From Serendipita indica DSM 11827 (taxonomy: Eukaryota; Basidiomycota; Agaricomycetes; Sebacinales; Serendipitaceae), in NCBI GenBank assembly GCA_910890315.1, contig CAJVGD010000001.1, forward strand, positions 868,001-932,000: 64,000 bases of DNA, in the 5' to 3' direction. The position numbers and the translations under genes were made by a program. Positions 34,838-45,654 of the stretch are shown piece after piece. Every line of letters begins with the position of its first letter. The first letter of the stretch is position 1. The notes under the pieces are model-generated. The model was not told where the DNA came from, searched no databases, and saw nothing but the letters and a program-made list of their open reading frames with translations.

Positions 34838-35045
34838 ATTTTGCACTGGTCGTCGTAATGGTCGTCGAAGAGGTGGCCAACCTGCAGGGAGCCAAACGTA
34901 GACCTCGACTCCAACCACATTATTTCTACAATATCGTGTACGACGCAGCTCCATTACTCCTTTATTCGTTTTTATTCCTATATACATCCTCTTCCCGCAG
35001 CCAAACTCGCGGCTGGCCTTCTGCACATCCTAGGAGCTGAAACCA
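34838..35045. promoter_or_regulatory. Divergent promoter region (CWF18 / GUF1)
   Basis: 208 bases separate two divergent start codons. No specific motif identified. Confidence 0.4.
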
Positions 35046-38000
35046 ATGCTCCGAAGTATTTCAGTCGTCGATGCGCGAGTCAGGAATTCTGCTTTCAATG
35101 TTTATTACTCCCGATGGTGTCGAAAACACGCAACATTAACGTCGCGTTGGAACATGGAAGACTTTCCGCCAGAACTCATTAGGTTCATATGTTTCCCACA
35201 CTGTTAAATCCGAGGTCATAACTGTTACTCTAGGAATTTCTCCATCATTGCACACATCGGTAAGCAGCGTTGCTCGACCCGTGCAAAGTTTACACGCTCA
35301 TTGACGGCCGACCCTTAGATCATGGAAAATCGACGCTTGCGGACCGTAGAGTACCATGCATTTATCCGTGGGTTAGCCGTCTGAATCATTCCTCTCGCAG
35401 GAATGCTGGAAGTATGCTGTGTCGCTAATCCCTGGGCTCTAACCTTGACAAACTTCTCGAGATGACACACACCATTCCGAAAAACAGCGGATCAAAGCAG
35501 GTGCTTGACACTCTCAAGGTCGAGAAAGAGCGAGGAATCACCGGTAAGGCTCCCGATTTCTCTGGCCTGGAAAGAATGGGCTGAGGCCGGCGGGCAGTCA
35601 AGGCGCAGACAGCTTCCTTGAAGTATACTCCCGGAGTATCTGGTCTCGCGGGCGGTGCATCACGTACCTATCTGTTGAACTTGATCGACACTCCAGGTGA
35701 GGACCCTTGTTGGCAATGCGACCGGACTCACATCCTTGATTTAGGACATGTGGATTTTACCTGGTAAGGAACATATCGTGGGTTCGTGCCTCACTCAGTG
35801 CTCATTCCGCTACCGAAGGGAAGGTGAGAGGCGTATTGTCCCTGTCCATATCCTGGCCTTCATGTCCGGGCAGTCACTCGAGCACAGGCAGCCTGCCAAG
35901 GTGCCCTTTTACTCGTCGACGCAACTCGTACGTGTCTCAGGGTGTCCATCTCAAGCCAAGGCCAACAATAAATCCAGAAGGCATCCAGGCACAGACCATC
36001 TCTGTCTTTCATTCAGCGCGCGAAAGAGGACTCAAAATTATTCCTATTCTCAACAAGGTATGATCTCTTGTTCTGTAATGCAACTAGACTCACCGATATA
36101 CAGATTGACTTGCCTGCGGCAGACACAGGTCGCATTACCAGTCAGCTGAGTGCCACATTTGGCATAGACCCCGAGGATTGTTTACATATATCCGCAAAGA
36201 CTGGTCAGGGTGTTGAATCTGTTTTGGAACAGATTGTGTCTCGAATCCCGCCGCCGGCGGGCGTCGTGACCTCGCCCTTCCGCGGACTCCTCTTTGATTC
36301 ATTGTGGGCCCTTTCACCACATCAATCAAATGTGAAGTTGATGCGCCATTCTTCTCAGCTTTGATCGCTTCCGAGGTGTCATCATGCTGCTCTACTTGGA
36401 GGGTGGGGTGTTGCGAAAAGGTAAGTTTTGGTATAATTACTGGAGAAGGCAAGATGCAGGCCGTGACATCCTCCATAGGAGATAAAATCTCATCATGTCA
36501 TAGCCCAGGCAAGAAGTACGAAGTGGTCGAGGTCGGAGTGATGAATCCCGGCGAAACTCCGACCGGTGAGCTTCGTGCAGGGCAGGTTGGATATATTGGT
36601 AAGTCATTTTACCGTTTGAACATGCCGCACTTGCTGATACGGCAGCGCAGCATGCAATATGAAGGATCCCTCAGAAGGTCCTGGGAAGAAGTTGATGAAA
36701 ACGCCATGCTGATGCTTAGCACAGCCCACATTGGAGATACCTTCCATCATACAGGCAAACCTGTTGCACCATTGATTGGATTCCAGCCGAATAAGGCCAT
36801 GGTCTATTCGGGGGTGTTTCCGTTCGATACCAGCGAGTTTCCTCGACTGGAGGAATCCATAAAGAGAGTCAGTGACTTTAATTACTGCTGAGTGCCTGAT
36901 CTGATGGACATTCAGTTAACTTTAACGGGTAACCTCCTCCGCGGCTATAGGGCAAAGTAGAAGCACTAATCATTGACAGATCGTAGTGTCACAGTACAAC
37001 GCGAATCGTCTACTGCCCTTGGACAGGGATGCCGCCTTGGCTTCCTTGGTACCCTGCATATGGACGTCTTTCGGCAGCGGCTGGAGGATGAGTACGATGC
37101 CTCTGTCATTATAACGGCACCGACGGTTCCCTACAAGGGTGCGCCAGATACCTCATCTGATTTTAGCTCAGTCCAATTTTTCAGTTGTCTACCGCAGTGG
37201 CAGCGATACCATCATCCGAAACCCCGTGGAGTTTCCCGAATATGGGGATCCCAAGGTCTTGGAGATCCAAGAACCATATGTGAAAGGGAGCATCATCGTT
37301 CCACAAGAATACGTCGGACAAATGATGGAACTCTGCGCGGAACATCGGGCAGATGATATCTCAGATATTCGCTACCTGGATAATTCGGGAGATACAGCAC
37401 GCGTTTTGCTGCAATGCAGACTTCCGCTCGGAGAGATTGTCTCTGACTTCTTCGAAAAGCTCAAAGGACGCAGCTCAGGATTCGCCAGCTTCGAGTACGT
37501 TCACCTTTCTCTCATTTCCAAGTTATTCATAGCAAATGAAGCTACGAGGAAGATGGCTATCAAAGAAGCCCTCTGCATAAGGTGTGCCCTCTTCGTCCGA
37601 CCGGGTGCCGTCTACATCTCAATGGTTCCAGATGGTTTTCCTTCTCAACGGGAAACCAGTTGATGCCTTGGCTACCATTGTCCAGTATGTCTTGTCTCGG
37701 TGGCCGACCTGTGCCCTGGAGCGCTCATGTTTCTCCGCAGCGACTCTGTGTGCGAGGATGTCGGAAGAAAGTGGGCGTTAAAACTCAGTGAGTTCTGGAT
37801 TCTGAATATCCGCCGTAGGTTAATCTGGGAATAGAGGAGGTCATACCTCGGCAAAATTTTGAGGTCAAGCCTTTCGTGTGGCTGAATAAACTTTTTGTAA
37901 CATGTAAGGCAGGTTCCTATCCAAGCACTGGTCAAGAACAAGGTCGTTGCACGCGAAACTATCTCGGCGATGAGGAAGGATGTGACGGCGGGCTTGTATG

Positions 38001-38231
38001 GTGGTGAGAACTTCATAACTGATACAGTATCTGAGATCTCATCCAAGTTTACAGGTCACTTTGAGCGAAAGGCATGCACATCGTCCACTTCTTCTTTCTC
38101 AACTTACCTTCACATAGCTGAAGCATCTCAACAAGCAAAAGGAGGGAAAGGCCAGGCTCAAGCGTATCGGCAAGGTGGACTTGCCGCAAGAGGCATTCTT
38201 CACGCTTCTGAGCTCGAACAACAAGAAATAG
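35046..38231 (+). CDS. GUF1: Mitochondrial translation GTPase Guf1 (EF4/LepA)
   Basis: Mitochondrial homologue of bacterial LepA, a ribosome-bound GTPase that promotes accurate synthesis under stress. Starts [20 protein letters not shown] with a mitochondrial character. G-domain motifs across exons: [18 protein letters not shown] (G1), [14 protein letters not shown] (G2), LIDTPGHVDFTWEV (G3), [13 protein letters not shown] (G4) and ISAKTGQGV (G5). Then come GVINPGE-type EF4 blocks ([20 protein letters not shown]), [17 protein letters not shown] and the LepA C-terminus [30 protein letters not shown] and [20 protein letters not shown]. About 25 exons join in phase with no break, including a 5-base exon at 35819-35823 and a GC-AG intron at 38072-38117. 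Confidence 0.95.
35819..35823 (+). other. 5-base microexon of GUF1
   Basis: The exon GGAAG lies between an acceptor (ACCGAAG) and a donor (GTGAGA). It joins TG from upstream and TC from downstream to give W-E-V in the invariant block DTPGHVDFTWEVTRAQAA. Skipping it would break the frame. Confidence 0.75.
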
Positions 38232-38264
38232 TCCCGTGGTGGACTCCCGCCCGGAAACTCCCCG

Positions 38265-39808
38265 CTATAGTTGATAGTCCTCGTTATCATACGTCTCTTT
38301 GACGAGTCTAGAAGAAATCAGCACGCGCTGAGCGTCGTTTCTAAGACGTACCGGTTCATCGAAGCTGGAGGGATATCACCGCTGGTAATAGTTTGATCAA
38401 TTATGTTTCTTCATGATATTCGTGGAAATACGTACTCATTGGTAATGAACACGTTGATCAGCTCGGGCGGAACATAATCATACGCCGGATTGAGAACATC
38501 AACCTGATCCATGAGCTTGCCTTCTTGGAAGCCAAGGATGTGTGCTGGATTGGCAAAATCGAGTGAACCGTATGTGTGATACACGTTCCATAGGGGTGAG
38601 AGCTTAAACTGGCCGGCGCAGAAGACGACAGGAGTACGATGGGTCTGTGCAGCATGCGCGGCAAGAATCGATCCAGCGACGGCATAAACTCCGCCGTTGG
38701 CAAGGATCGCATGTGCACCGAGGATGACTTTGTTCACGCGCGACATGACTGCATAGACGGCCGAGTCGGGGATCAGGATGGTGTTGATGCCGGAGGAGGC
38801 AAGGGATTGTGCCAATTGATGCCCACTGAATCTACGAACAAGGTTTAATCGATCGATTCCGTTGCGACGAGTGTGTGCGTACGAGGGTGCGGCCTCCGCG
38901 ACGAGGGCAGTAAACTTTCGATCAAGTGCTGCTTTCTTGAGGAACGCCTCGACTGTCCGTGACATGCCAAGTGTGAGTACAATTTCACTGGAAGGAATCA
39001 GCCCCAGAATAGGTGGGTGTAAAAAGATGATCTACTCAGAGTGGATATGGTCTTTAGCAGAACTCGAAACAGTCTCAAACACAGTTTCCAGCTCGTCCAT
39101 CACTTCTTCGATCGCGGATATGAGAGCTGGTCTGATTGACTGTGCACTTTTTTTGGGAGTCGTCGAGCTTTCCTGTATTGTGGCTGCATAGACCGATGCA
39201 AAGTCGGTGGCTTCTCGATGCGGTCTCCCATGCAATACAAAGTTGGAGAGGGAGTACTGGGAATCCGAAACGACGGGTCTCGGCGTGGCAGGCGTCATTA
39301 GCGGCGTCTGTTCTCCAACGCTGAGAGTCGACGATCTTGGAGAACTCTGTGTCGACATCTCCCCGGTCTCTGTCTGTGAATCCTCAGTCGTCATCGGCTG
39401 ATCGCCCTCGTCGACGGGTTTGTTGACGCTGGCTGCCCACTCCTCGCGGATAAGTCGTAGTATTCGACGTACAACATTGCCGACAGTATGTTCTGTCCAT
39501 CGTTAAGGCTCTCGTATGCCTTTGACTCATCGCCACCCTCACCTTTGGGTTGCGCTTCGACAAGGCGCCTGCCTGCGGCCTTGATTATGGCAATGAGTTC
39601 GTGAATGGTGGCAAACTTGGCATGAGCGACAATATACTTTATTAAAAGCGTCGTTTCGATGGCTGATTCCTGTGCGCCGGCGAGCTGCCTACCAGCAAGA
39701 ATATGAGGATAACCTTCTAGCTGTAACAAGCAAGATATACCGTCGCCTTAGTTTTGAAGTGAGGGTCTCCACTTGCCGTAAGATGCCTTTATCCTTAATC
39801 TCTGGCAT
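38265..39808 (-). CDS. GCD7: Translation initiation factor eIF2B subunit beta
   Basis: Regulatory subunit of the guanine-nucleotide exchange factor for eIF2. Start at 39808: [20 protein letters not shown], then across a 55-base intron [20 protein letters not shown] and [21 protein letters not shown] Ser/Thr-rich insert ([15 protein letters not shown]) precedes the Rossmann-like part: [40 protein letters not shown] and [18 protein letters not shown]. The end reads [20 protein letters not shown], then [20 protein letters not shown] and DYQL. The [10 protein letters not shown] sequence is the signature of the alpha/beta/delta subunits; the [11 protein letters not shown] end assigns beta. It is tail-to-tail with GUF1, with 33 bases between the stops. 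Confidence 0.93.
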
Positions 39809-39925
39809 TTTCGAGTTGTGGAAGCGAATCAAAGTTTTACTTCCAAATTGAGCTCTGACTCGACCCAAGTAAAAGGAACAATAAATCATCCTATAGTATG
39901 TTTATCTCCACAAATGCCTAGGTGT

Positions 39926-40584
39926 CTAATCCCATTTGACCTTTTAGGGTGTCAATTGAGCAGCCCAGGGGTGAATACACAGATACCTCTGGAGACGCTT
40001 TGAATGTGTTGTAGTCAGCACGGTTGAAGAAGCTGACTTCTGTCTCGTTCTCTGAGGCAAGCTTAGAAGAAGAGGCTACGAGCAGGACTTTGCCCACTCA
40101 CCAAACCCAATATTGGCGAGAAATGCATTCTCGTCCTCCAGTATCCATTCGTCGTGATCCAAATTTATGATAAGATTAGTGGTCTATGTGCGTGTAAGTC
40201 CCCCCTGTCAAGCACTCAAGCCTGGATCACTTTAGCCCCATGAGCTTTTGTGTATAGTTTCAAGGTGTCTAGATCTGATTAAGGCCCACAAGAGGTGTAT
40301 CCGAATGTCGCTTACCCAAGTCCAAGGTTCGATATGGCTTCCATCCGGGCAGAGTCTTTATTGCTGGTAGGCCTGTTAGAAGGCATCTCGCTCCGAGCGC
40401 CTTGTCAAATACCTTCTCTTGCTTTTTGTTTCAAATCTCCAACTGTTGTCTTCTCCAAATCGAGATCATGCAACACCAGCGCCTTTGCCACCCTGTACTC
40501 AAACGACTTGACGATGCGGACAGTGATCGTTGCAGACGATAGTGGCTTTGCGAGATTTGTTGGAGTATCGTCCAGATCTTCCAT
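39926..40584 (-). CDS. UPF0538 (C2orf76-like) conserved protein
   Basis: Conserved small protein of unknown function with a ubiquitin-like look. Exon 1 (start 40584) reads MEDLDDTPTNLAKPLSSATI and then ITVRIVKSFEYRVAKALVLH, followed by LEKTTVGDLKQKARE. Downstream exons encode IKTLPGWKPYRTLDL, DTLKLYTKAHGAK, TNLIINLDHDEWILEDENAF and ETEVSFFNRADYNTFKASPE, ending in VKWD with the stop at 39928-39926. TVR...FEYR, YKTLKLYTKAHG, NLIINLxxDxWIL and NETEVSFFNR are the family hallmarks. Four or five short introns. The gene lies head-to-head with the GH3 gene, with 164 bases between. Confidence 0.88.
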
Positions 40585-40748
40585 TCTTGCGACCCCAAAG
40601 GTTCAGTGGCAGAAGTGGCTAACCTTGGTACCACTTGGAGCCGACGACATCCAGCCGAGGAATCAGCGTACGCTAAAGAAATGCACGAATCGGAACACTG
40701 GCACGCTAAATATCACTCATCGATAACTTGGACCCCGCTACATCAGCC

Positions 40749-43700
40749 ATGGATCGTTCCTTCCTCACCGCAGACGTCGTCGAGCTCGCGAATCAGCTCA
40801 CCACCGAGGAGAAGATCTCGCTCTTGGGTGCCCCATCTTGGTGGGACACAAACAAGGTTGCACGCTTAAACATACCAAGTATACGTATGAGCGACGGCCC
40901 GAATGGTGTCCGCGGGAGCTCCCACTTCAAGAGTACCCCCGCTCAGGTATATCAGAACCCATCAGGCTAAGGGATTAAGAGCTAATGGCATCTCTAGTGT
41001 TTGCCGTGCGCGACGGCATTAGCCGCGTCCTTCGACCGCGATCAGGTCGCAGAAGTCGGCAAGTTCCTCGCCGAGGAGGCAAAAATCAAGACAGCCACGC
41101 TCCTACTCGCACCTACCTGCAATATACAGCGCTCTCCGCTTGGCGGACGTAGCTTCGAGTCATTCTCAGAAGACCCTCATCTCTCGGGGATGTTGGCAGC
41201 AGCGTACGTCTCTGGACTCCAAGAGAACGGCGTTGGAGCGACCATCAAGCACTTTGTAGCCAATGAGCAAGAAAAAGATAGGACTTCACAGGACTCCGTC
41301 ATTTCAGAAAGAGCATTGAGAGAGATGTACCTCTATCCATTTATGATTGCTCAGCGCGACGCTAAGCCGATCGCATATATGACATCGTAAGTAAACCTTT
41401 TGTGTAGAAGGATTTGATTAAGTCCTTTAGGTACAATCGTCTCAATGGTCTGCACTGCTCAGAGCACCCTCGCCTACTCATTGACATACTGCGTGGAGAA
41501 TGGGGTTTCAAAGGGCTCATAATGAGCGATTGGTATGCTTCTTTATCTTTATGTATGCAATGTAGATCCAACTGTGCTCCTCTAGGCATGGAACGTACAG
41601 CACTGATGCCGCACTGAACGCCACTCTGGACTTAGAAATGCCCGGGCCACCTCGCTGGCGAACTCCGTTCCTGATAAACCACCTCCTTAGCTGCAAGAAA
41701 GTGACAGAGGAGACACTCACGGAACGCGCCGCGAACGTACTCGCCACAGTTCAGAAGCTGGGCAACCTTTCCCCAGACATCGTCTATTCAAATAACGAAG
41801 AGCAAACACGAGAGACACCAGAGAATCTCAGACGGTTCTGTCGTAAAGTAGCCGCGGACGGCATTGTTCTTCTAAAGAACGACGGAAATCTCCTCCCACT
41901 CTCCACTAAGGACGGAAAAACGACGAAGGTGGCTGTTATCGGGCCCAATGCGCAGTTTAGTGCAATCTCTGGAGGTGGATCAGCTGCGCTCAAGCCCTGT
42001 TACGCTGTCACGCCTTTCGATGGCCTTGTCGCAGGAAAGCCTGAGGGAGTCGAAATCAGCTACAGTGTGGGGTGCTATTGTACGTGATGTCTCTATCACA
42101 AACCCCTTCTCATTTCTCTCCAAGCCCACAGGTACCTACCAACGCTGGAGAATAGCATGACGACCAAATCCGGAGAACCCGGGTGGCTCGTTGAGTTCTT
42201 TGCCAATACTGCACCAGAAGTTCCGGCAAACGAGCCAGTCGCATCGATTGCTCTGCACGACACGCGTGTCAAGCTCAACGATTTCCTACCCAAGGGCCTA
42301 ACAGACGAATGGAGCCTGAAATGCACAGGGATGTTTACTCCGACAAATGGTGGCCCATTCGAGTTTGGTCTCACTGTGGCTGGGAGGGCGAAGATGTTTC
42401 TTGACGGAAAGATGGTCATAGATAATTGGACAACACAGCGGCCCGGTGAATGGTTTGTGAGTCCACAATATTTCTTCTTTGAGGTTCACGTCCCTCATCC
42501 TATTCCTAGTATGGGTGGGTCCTTTTCCAGCGATCAAGCAGAAATTAAGATGCAATAGGCAGGGTACCGTAGAGGAAACAGGAGTAGTCGAACTCCAAGC
42601 GGGAAAACCTGTGGAGATTGTTGTCACCTATACCAATACTCGCCCGCCGTCTGTGCAGGAGAAAAACCGGTCGCAGCCTGCGCTAATGAGGGGTGTGGTG
42701 GGTAATTTCCAAGTTCTATTCTCGTTTCTCTGACAAATTGGGTAGCGGCTTGGTGGGGCTCCCTTGATTGACAAGAAAGCTGCGATCAACGAAGCGGCTC
42801 AGCTCGCTGCCGCCTCCGATGTTGCTGTGGTCGTTGTCGGTCTTAACTCTGATTGGGAATCCGTACGTATGAACCACGAAAGCTGATATTTCTCTTATCC
42901 TATACAGGAAGGATTCGATCGTCCCAATCTTGCTCTCCCATGCGACCAGGATGAACTTGTGCATGCGGTCTCGAAAGCGAATCCGGCAACAGTCGTGGTC
43001 ATTCAATGTGTAAGTGTACTCGTATACGCCACCGAAGTGACCCTCATACTTTACAGGGTTCCGCCATTTCGATGCCATGGCTGGACTCTGTCTCGAGCGT
43101 TTTGCATTCCTGGTATCTGGGCAATGAGACTGGAAACTCCATCGCGGATATCATCTACGGTTACATTAATCCCTCAGGAAAGCTCCCCATTACCTTCCCC
43201 GCCCGTGAAGAAGACATTGCTGCGCATCTCAACTTTGGCGGCGAGCATGGTATAGTGCATTACAGGGAAGACATATTTGTGGGCTACAAGCATTTTGATG
43301 CGAGAAAAATCGCACCGTTGTTCAGCTTTGGGTCAGTGTTGATCGCTCTAAGATTCTTTCTTACTGAACGAGCTCAGTTTCGGCCTTTCCTATACGAACT
43401 TCGAATTACGCGATTTGAGGGTCTCAACTTCAGGGCCTGAATGCAAGTTTAATGTCAACCTCAAGGTCAAGAATACTGGGAGCCTGACGGGCTCAGAGGT
43501 TGTGCAAGTTTACGTCAGTTATCCTAGCAATGGCCGCGTACAGCATCCAATCAAACAGCTACGAGCGTTTCAAAAGGCCAAAGACGTCAAGCCCGGCGCG
43601 TCGACAGAGTTATCAATGGTGCTTGACAAGTACGCATTTTCCTACTGGGATGAGCCTTTAGCCAAATGGAGAGTGGATGCTGGAGAATTTGCTGTGCTCG

Positions 43701-43777
43701 TTGGCACGTCGAGCAAAGACATTGTCCTCCAAACCACCGTGACCGTCCAGCAAGGTTTCGTCTGGACTGGCTTGTAA
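40749..43777 (+). CDS. GH3 beta-glucosidase with PA14 insertion
   Basis: Family 3 retaining beta-glucosidase. The start MDRSFLTADVVELANQL has no signal peptide, so an intracellular enzyme is likely. N-terminal TIM-barrel blocks: SIRMSDGPNGVRGSS, LLAPTCNIQRSPLGGRSFES, KHFVANEQEKDR and the nucleophile block WGFKGLIMSDW (Asp). The second domain begins ADGIVLLKNDGNLLPL. It is interrupted by a PA14 domain (WLVEFFANTAPEVPANEP, then GPFEFGLTVAGRAKMFLDGK) that in relatives lines the substrate pocket. The rest of the second domain, ASDVAVVVVGLNSDWESEGF with DRPNLALP, follows. The C-terminal FnIII-like domain (VKNTGSLTGSEVVQVYV, SYWDEPLAKW) ends at 43777. About ten introns, including one of about 107 bases after GEWF; phases agree. 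Confidence 0.93.
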
Positions 43778-43797
43778 ATAGTAAAAGTGATAGTGAA

Positions 43798-44679
43798 TCA
43801 GGAAGCCCTTCTCTCTATTGTAAGTTTACACGGGTTTTCGACCTGAGCAGAGAGCAATTCGTCCGTCTTGAGGATGTCGCCGTTCATCTCTTTTAATTGA
43901 AGCTATGACCCATGAGAACGAAATTCATCAGCAAAAAACTGACATACCGGTGAGACATGAACTCTCATCTTTGCTGCGAACAAGTCGAGGGCTCGACCGG
44001 CAATTACATCCTGTGTCTTGTCAACGAAGAAACAGTGGTTTGCACTAACTCACATTCTTGACCCAGAGAGCCATACCCATTGTATTGTAAGTAACTTCTA
44101 CAATGAGTCGTTCGTCCATCGGGACACTCGAGGGGTCATCTCTTGGGTTGGCCGGTTCTGCTTTCCGTCGCAGTTTCATGAGCTCTATGGCCTTCATTTT
44201 AGCGTTTTTAGGTGATTCTTTGGACTTGTATGAGGTGCTTGAGGATTTAAGCTGAGAAATTGCGTGGTTCGCCATCTGCTGAGCTTTAGAGGGTCCAACT
44301 TGCTCTTGTTTTAAGCCCGAGCACTCGTGTGAGGACTGATGTCGGTGACTGGGGAATTTCTCGTGTCTATTGAAGGAAAGTGTCCGAGTAATGCGTACCT
44401 TAGACAGTATAAACCACCACAACCACTGCACGTCGGTGGCGGCATGGTTGTCGGTGTACCCTCGGTTGCGAACAATGGCGTTGGATTTAAACATCCAGAG
44501 AATGAACAATGCTCCCTGGTGTTATTGGAGGATAGTGTCTGGACTCGTTCCAGACTCGCCGCGCAAGCGTGCGCATCGGGAAAGGCGTGGACCGCGCAAT
44601 AGTCCTGTTTACAGAGCTCACATACGACAGGAAGAAAATCGACAGTGTAACAGCTCTGCAGAGAGCACGAGTTGTGCAT
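43798..44679 (-). CDS. Double AN1 zinc-finger protein (Cuz1/ZFAND1-like)
   Basis: AN1 proteins of this type link Cdc48/p97 and the proteasome under arsenite or heat stress. First finger: CSLQSCYTVDFLPVVCELC, then YCAVHAFPDAHAC. Second finger: CSFSGCLNPTPLF, CSGCGGLYC and, across an intron, SHRHQSSHECSGL. A Lys/Ser-rich helical segment follows (AQQMANHAISQLKSSS, KMKAIELMKLRRKAE), then a ubiquitin-like end as in ZFAND1: ALWVKN, TQDVIAGRALDLFAAKMRV and MNGDILKTDELLSAQVENP, stopping at 43800-43798. The start at 44679 is the first ATG ahead of the finger; a short upstream exon is possible because most relatives have about ten more residues. Tail-to-tail with the GH3 gene, 20 bases apart. Confidence 0.85.
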
Positions 44680-44970
44680 CTTTTGTTTTTTGAACTTGTG
44701 TCGGGAATCAAGGTGGGGATCAGTTTATCTCGATCGCTGCCGTCAAATTGCCGGATTACACGTTCGATAATCTGGGAACTTTCCTCGAGGAAGAACCGAT
44801 AGTCTGTGATTTCTGGCTTCCATTGGTGTGGGGAGCTCAGCTAGAGTGTGGCTATTGTATGGTCGAAACCTGGTCTCAGCCAAGTCGACCGCCTTATTGG
44901 ACAGATGGGTAAGTGGTTCGAAAAGACTCCTCTCGAGATTCAAACATTGTCCTGACCACTCTGAACGGAC
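44680..44970. promoter_or_regulatory. Divergent upstream region (AN1 protein / cyclic phosphodiesterase)
   Basis: About 290 bases between divergent genes. It may contain a small first exon of the AN1 gene, which I could not place. Confidence 0.35.
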
Positions 44971-45549
44971 ATGATGGACGCGATCGCCCCAACAGGCTTG
45001 TCATTATGGCTCATCCCATCCCAGCCGTGCAAATCTCAGATCCAGACCATCATAAACGACGTGGCAGATGCTGAAAGAAGCCCTAAATTTGAGCCACACA
45101 TGACGGTCGTCTCCGTCGAGTGTCCAAACGCGGTCCCACCTCTAGACGCTTGCCTATCGCCCATTCTGCGCAACTTCGAGCGACTGCGTCTCGGCTTCAA
45201 GGAACTTTTCATAGGAACGGATTATTTTGTGTCGGTCGCGATTGCACTAAGCCCAAGTGGCCCACTCCTCGAGTTCAGAAGGGAGATTGTCGAAGCAGTA
45301 ACCAGAGAGTTGGGCGTACCCGTGCCAGAGAAGCCATTCTTCCCTCACATCTCACTCCATTATGGCGACATCGCAGCAGAGGACCGGGAGAGGATCGCAT
45401 CGCATATCCGGACCAAAGGCGTCGAGAGTGGCAATTGGGCAGGGTTGAAGATCGGCGGAGTTGTAAGCAACCTGCCAGATGAGTTGTGGGTCGTAAAGAC
45501 GGAAGGGCCGGTGGAGAGCTGGGAGGTTCTAGAGATGATTCAATTCTGA
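44971..45549 (+). CDS. Cyclic phosphodiesterase of the 2H family (Cpd1-like)
   Basis: Small enzyme that opens ADP-ribose 1'',2''-cyclic phosphate produced by tRNA splicing. It is a single exon of 192 residues, which is the family size. The two catalytic H-x-T/S motifs are present: PHMTVVS (His43, Thr45) and FPHISLHYGD (His126, Ser128). The rest is compact alpha/beta sequence, for example LRLGFKELFIGTDYFVSVAI and LPDELWVVKTEGPVESWEVL. The ATG at 44971 is followed by a second ATG; either could be used. It is one of the few intronless genes here. Confidence 0.9.
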   Translation: MMDAIAPTGLSLWLIPSQPCKSQIQTIINDVADAERSPKFEPHMTVVSVECPNAVPPLDACLSPILRNFERLRLGFKELFIGTDYFVSVAIALSPSGPLLEFRREIVEAVTRELGVPVPEKPFFPHISLHYGDIAAEDRERIASHIRTKGVESGNWAGLKIGGVVSNLPDELWVVKTEGPVESWEVLEMIQF

Positions 45550-45654
45550 GCTCGGAATCACTTGCTTGCCTGGTTATCAAGATCCGGCGATTACGATAAT
45601 ATGGCCACTGTCATGTATAAAATATGTAACAACCCTTTACTGCACCATCTAGGG

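Noticed and set aside
42460-42570. Frame break in the GH3 gene after GEWF
   Set aside because: An intron of about 107 bases ending in GGCAG joins the PA14 part in phase.
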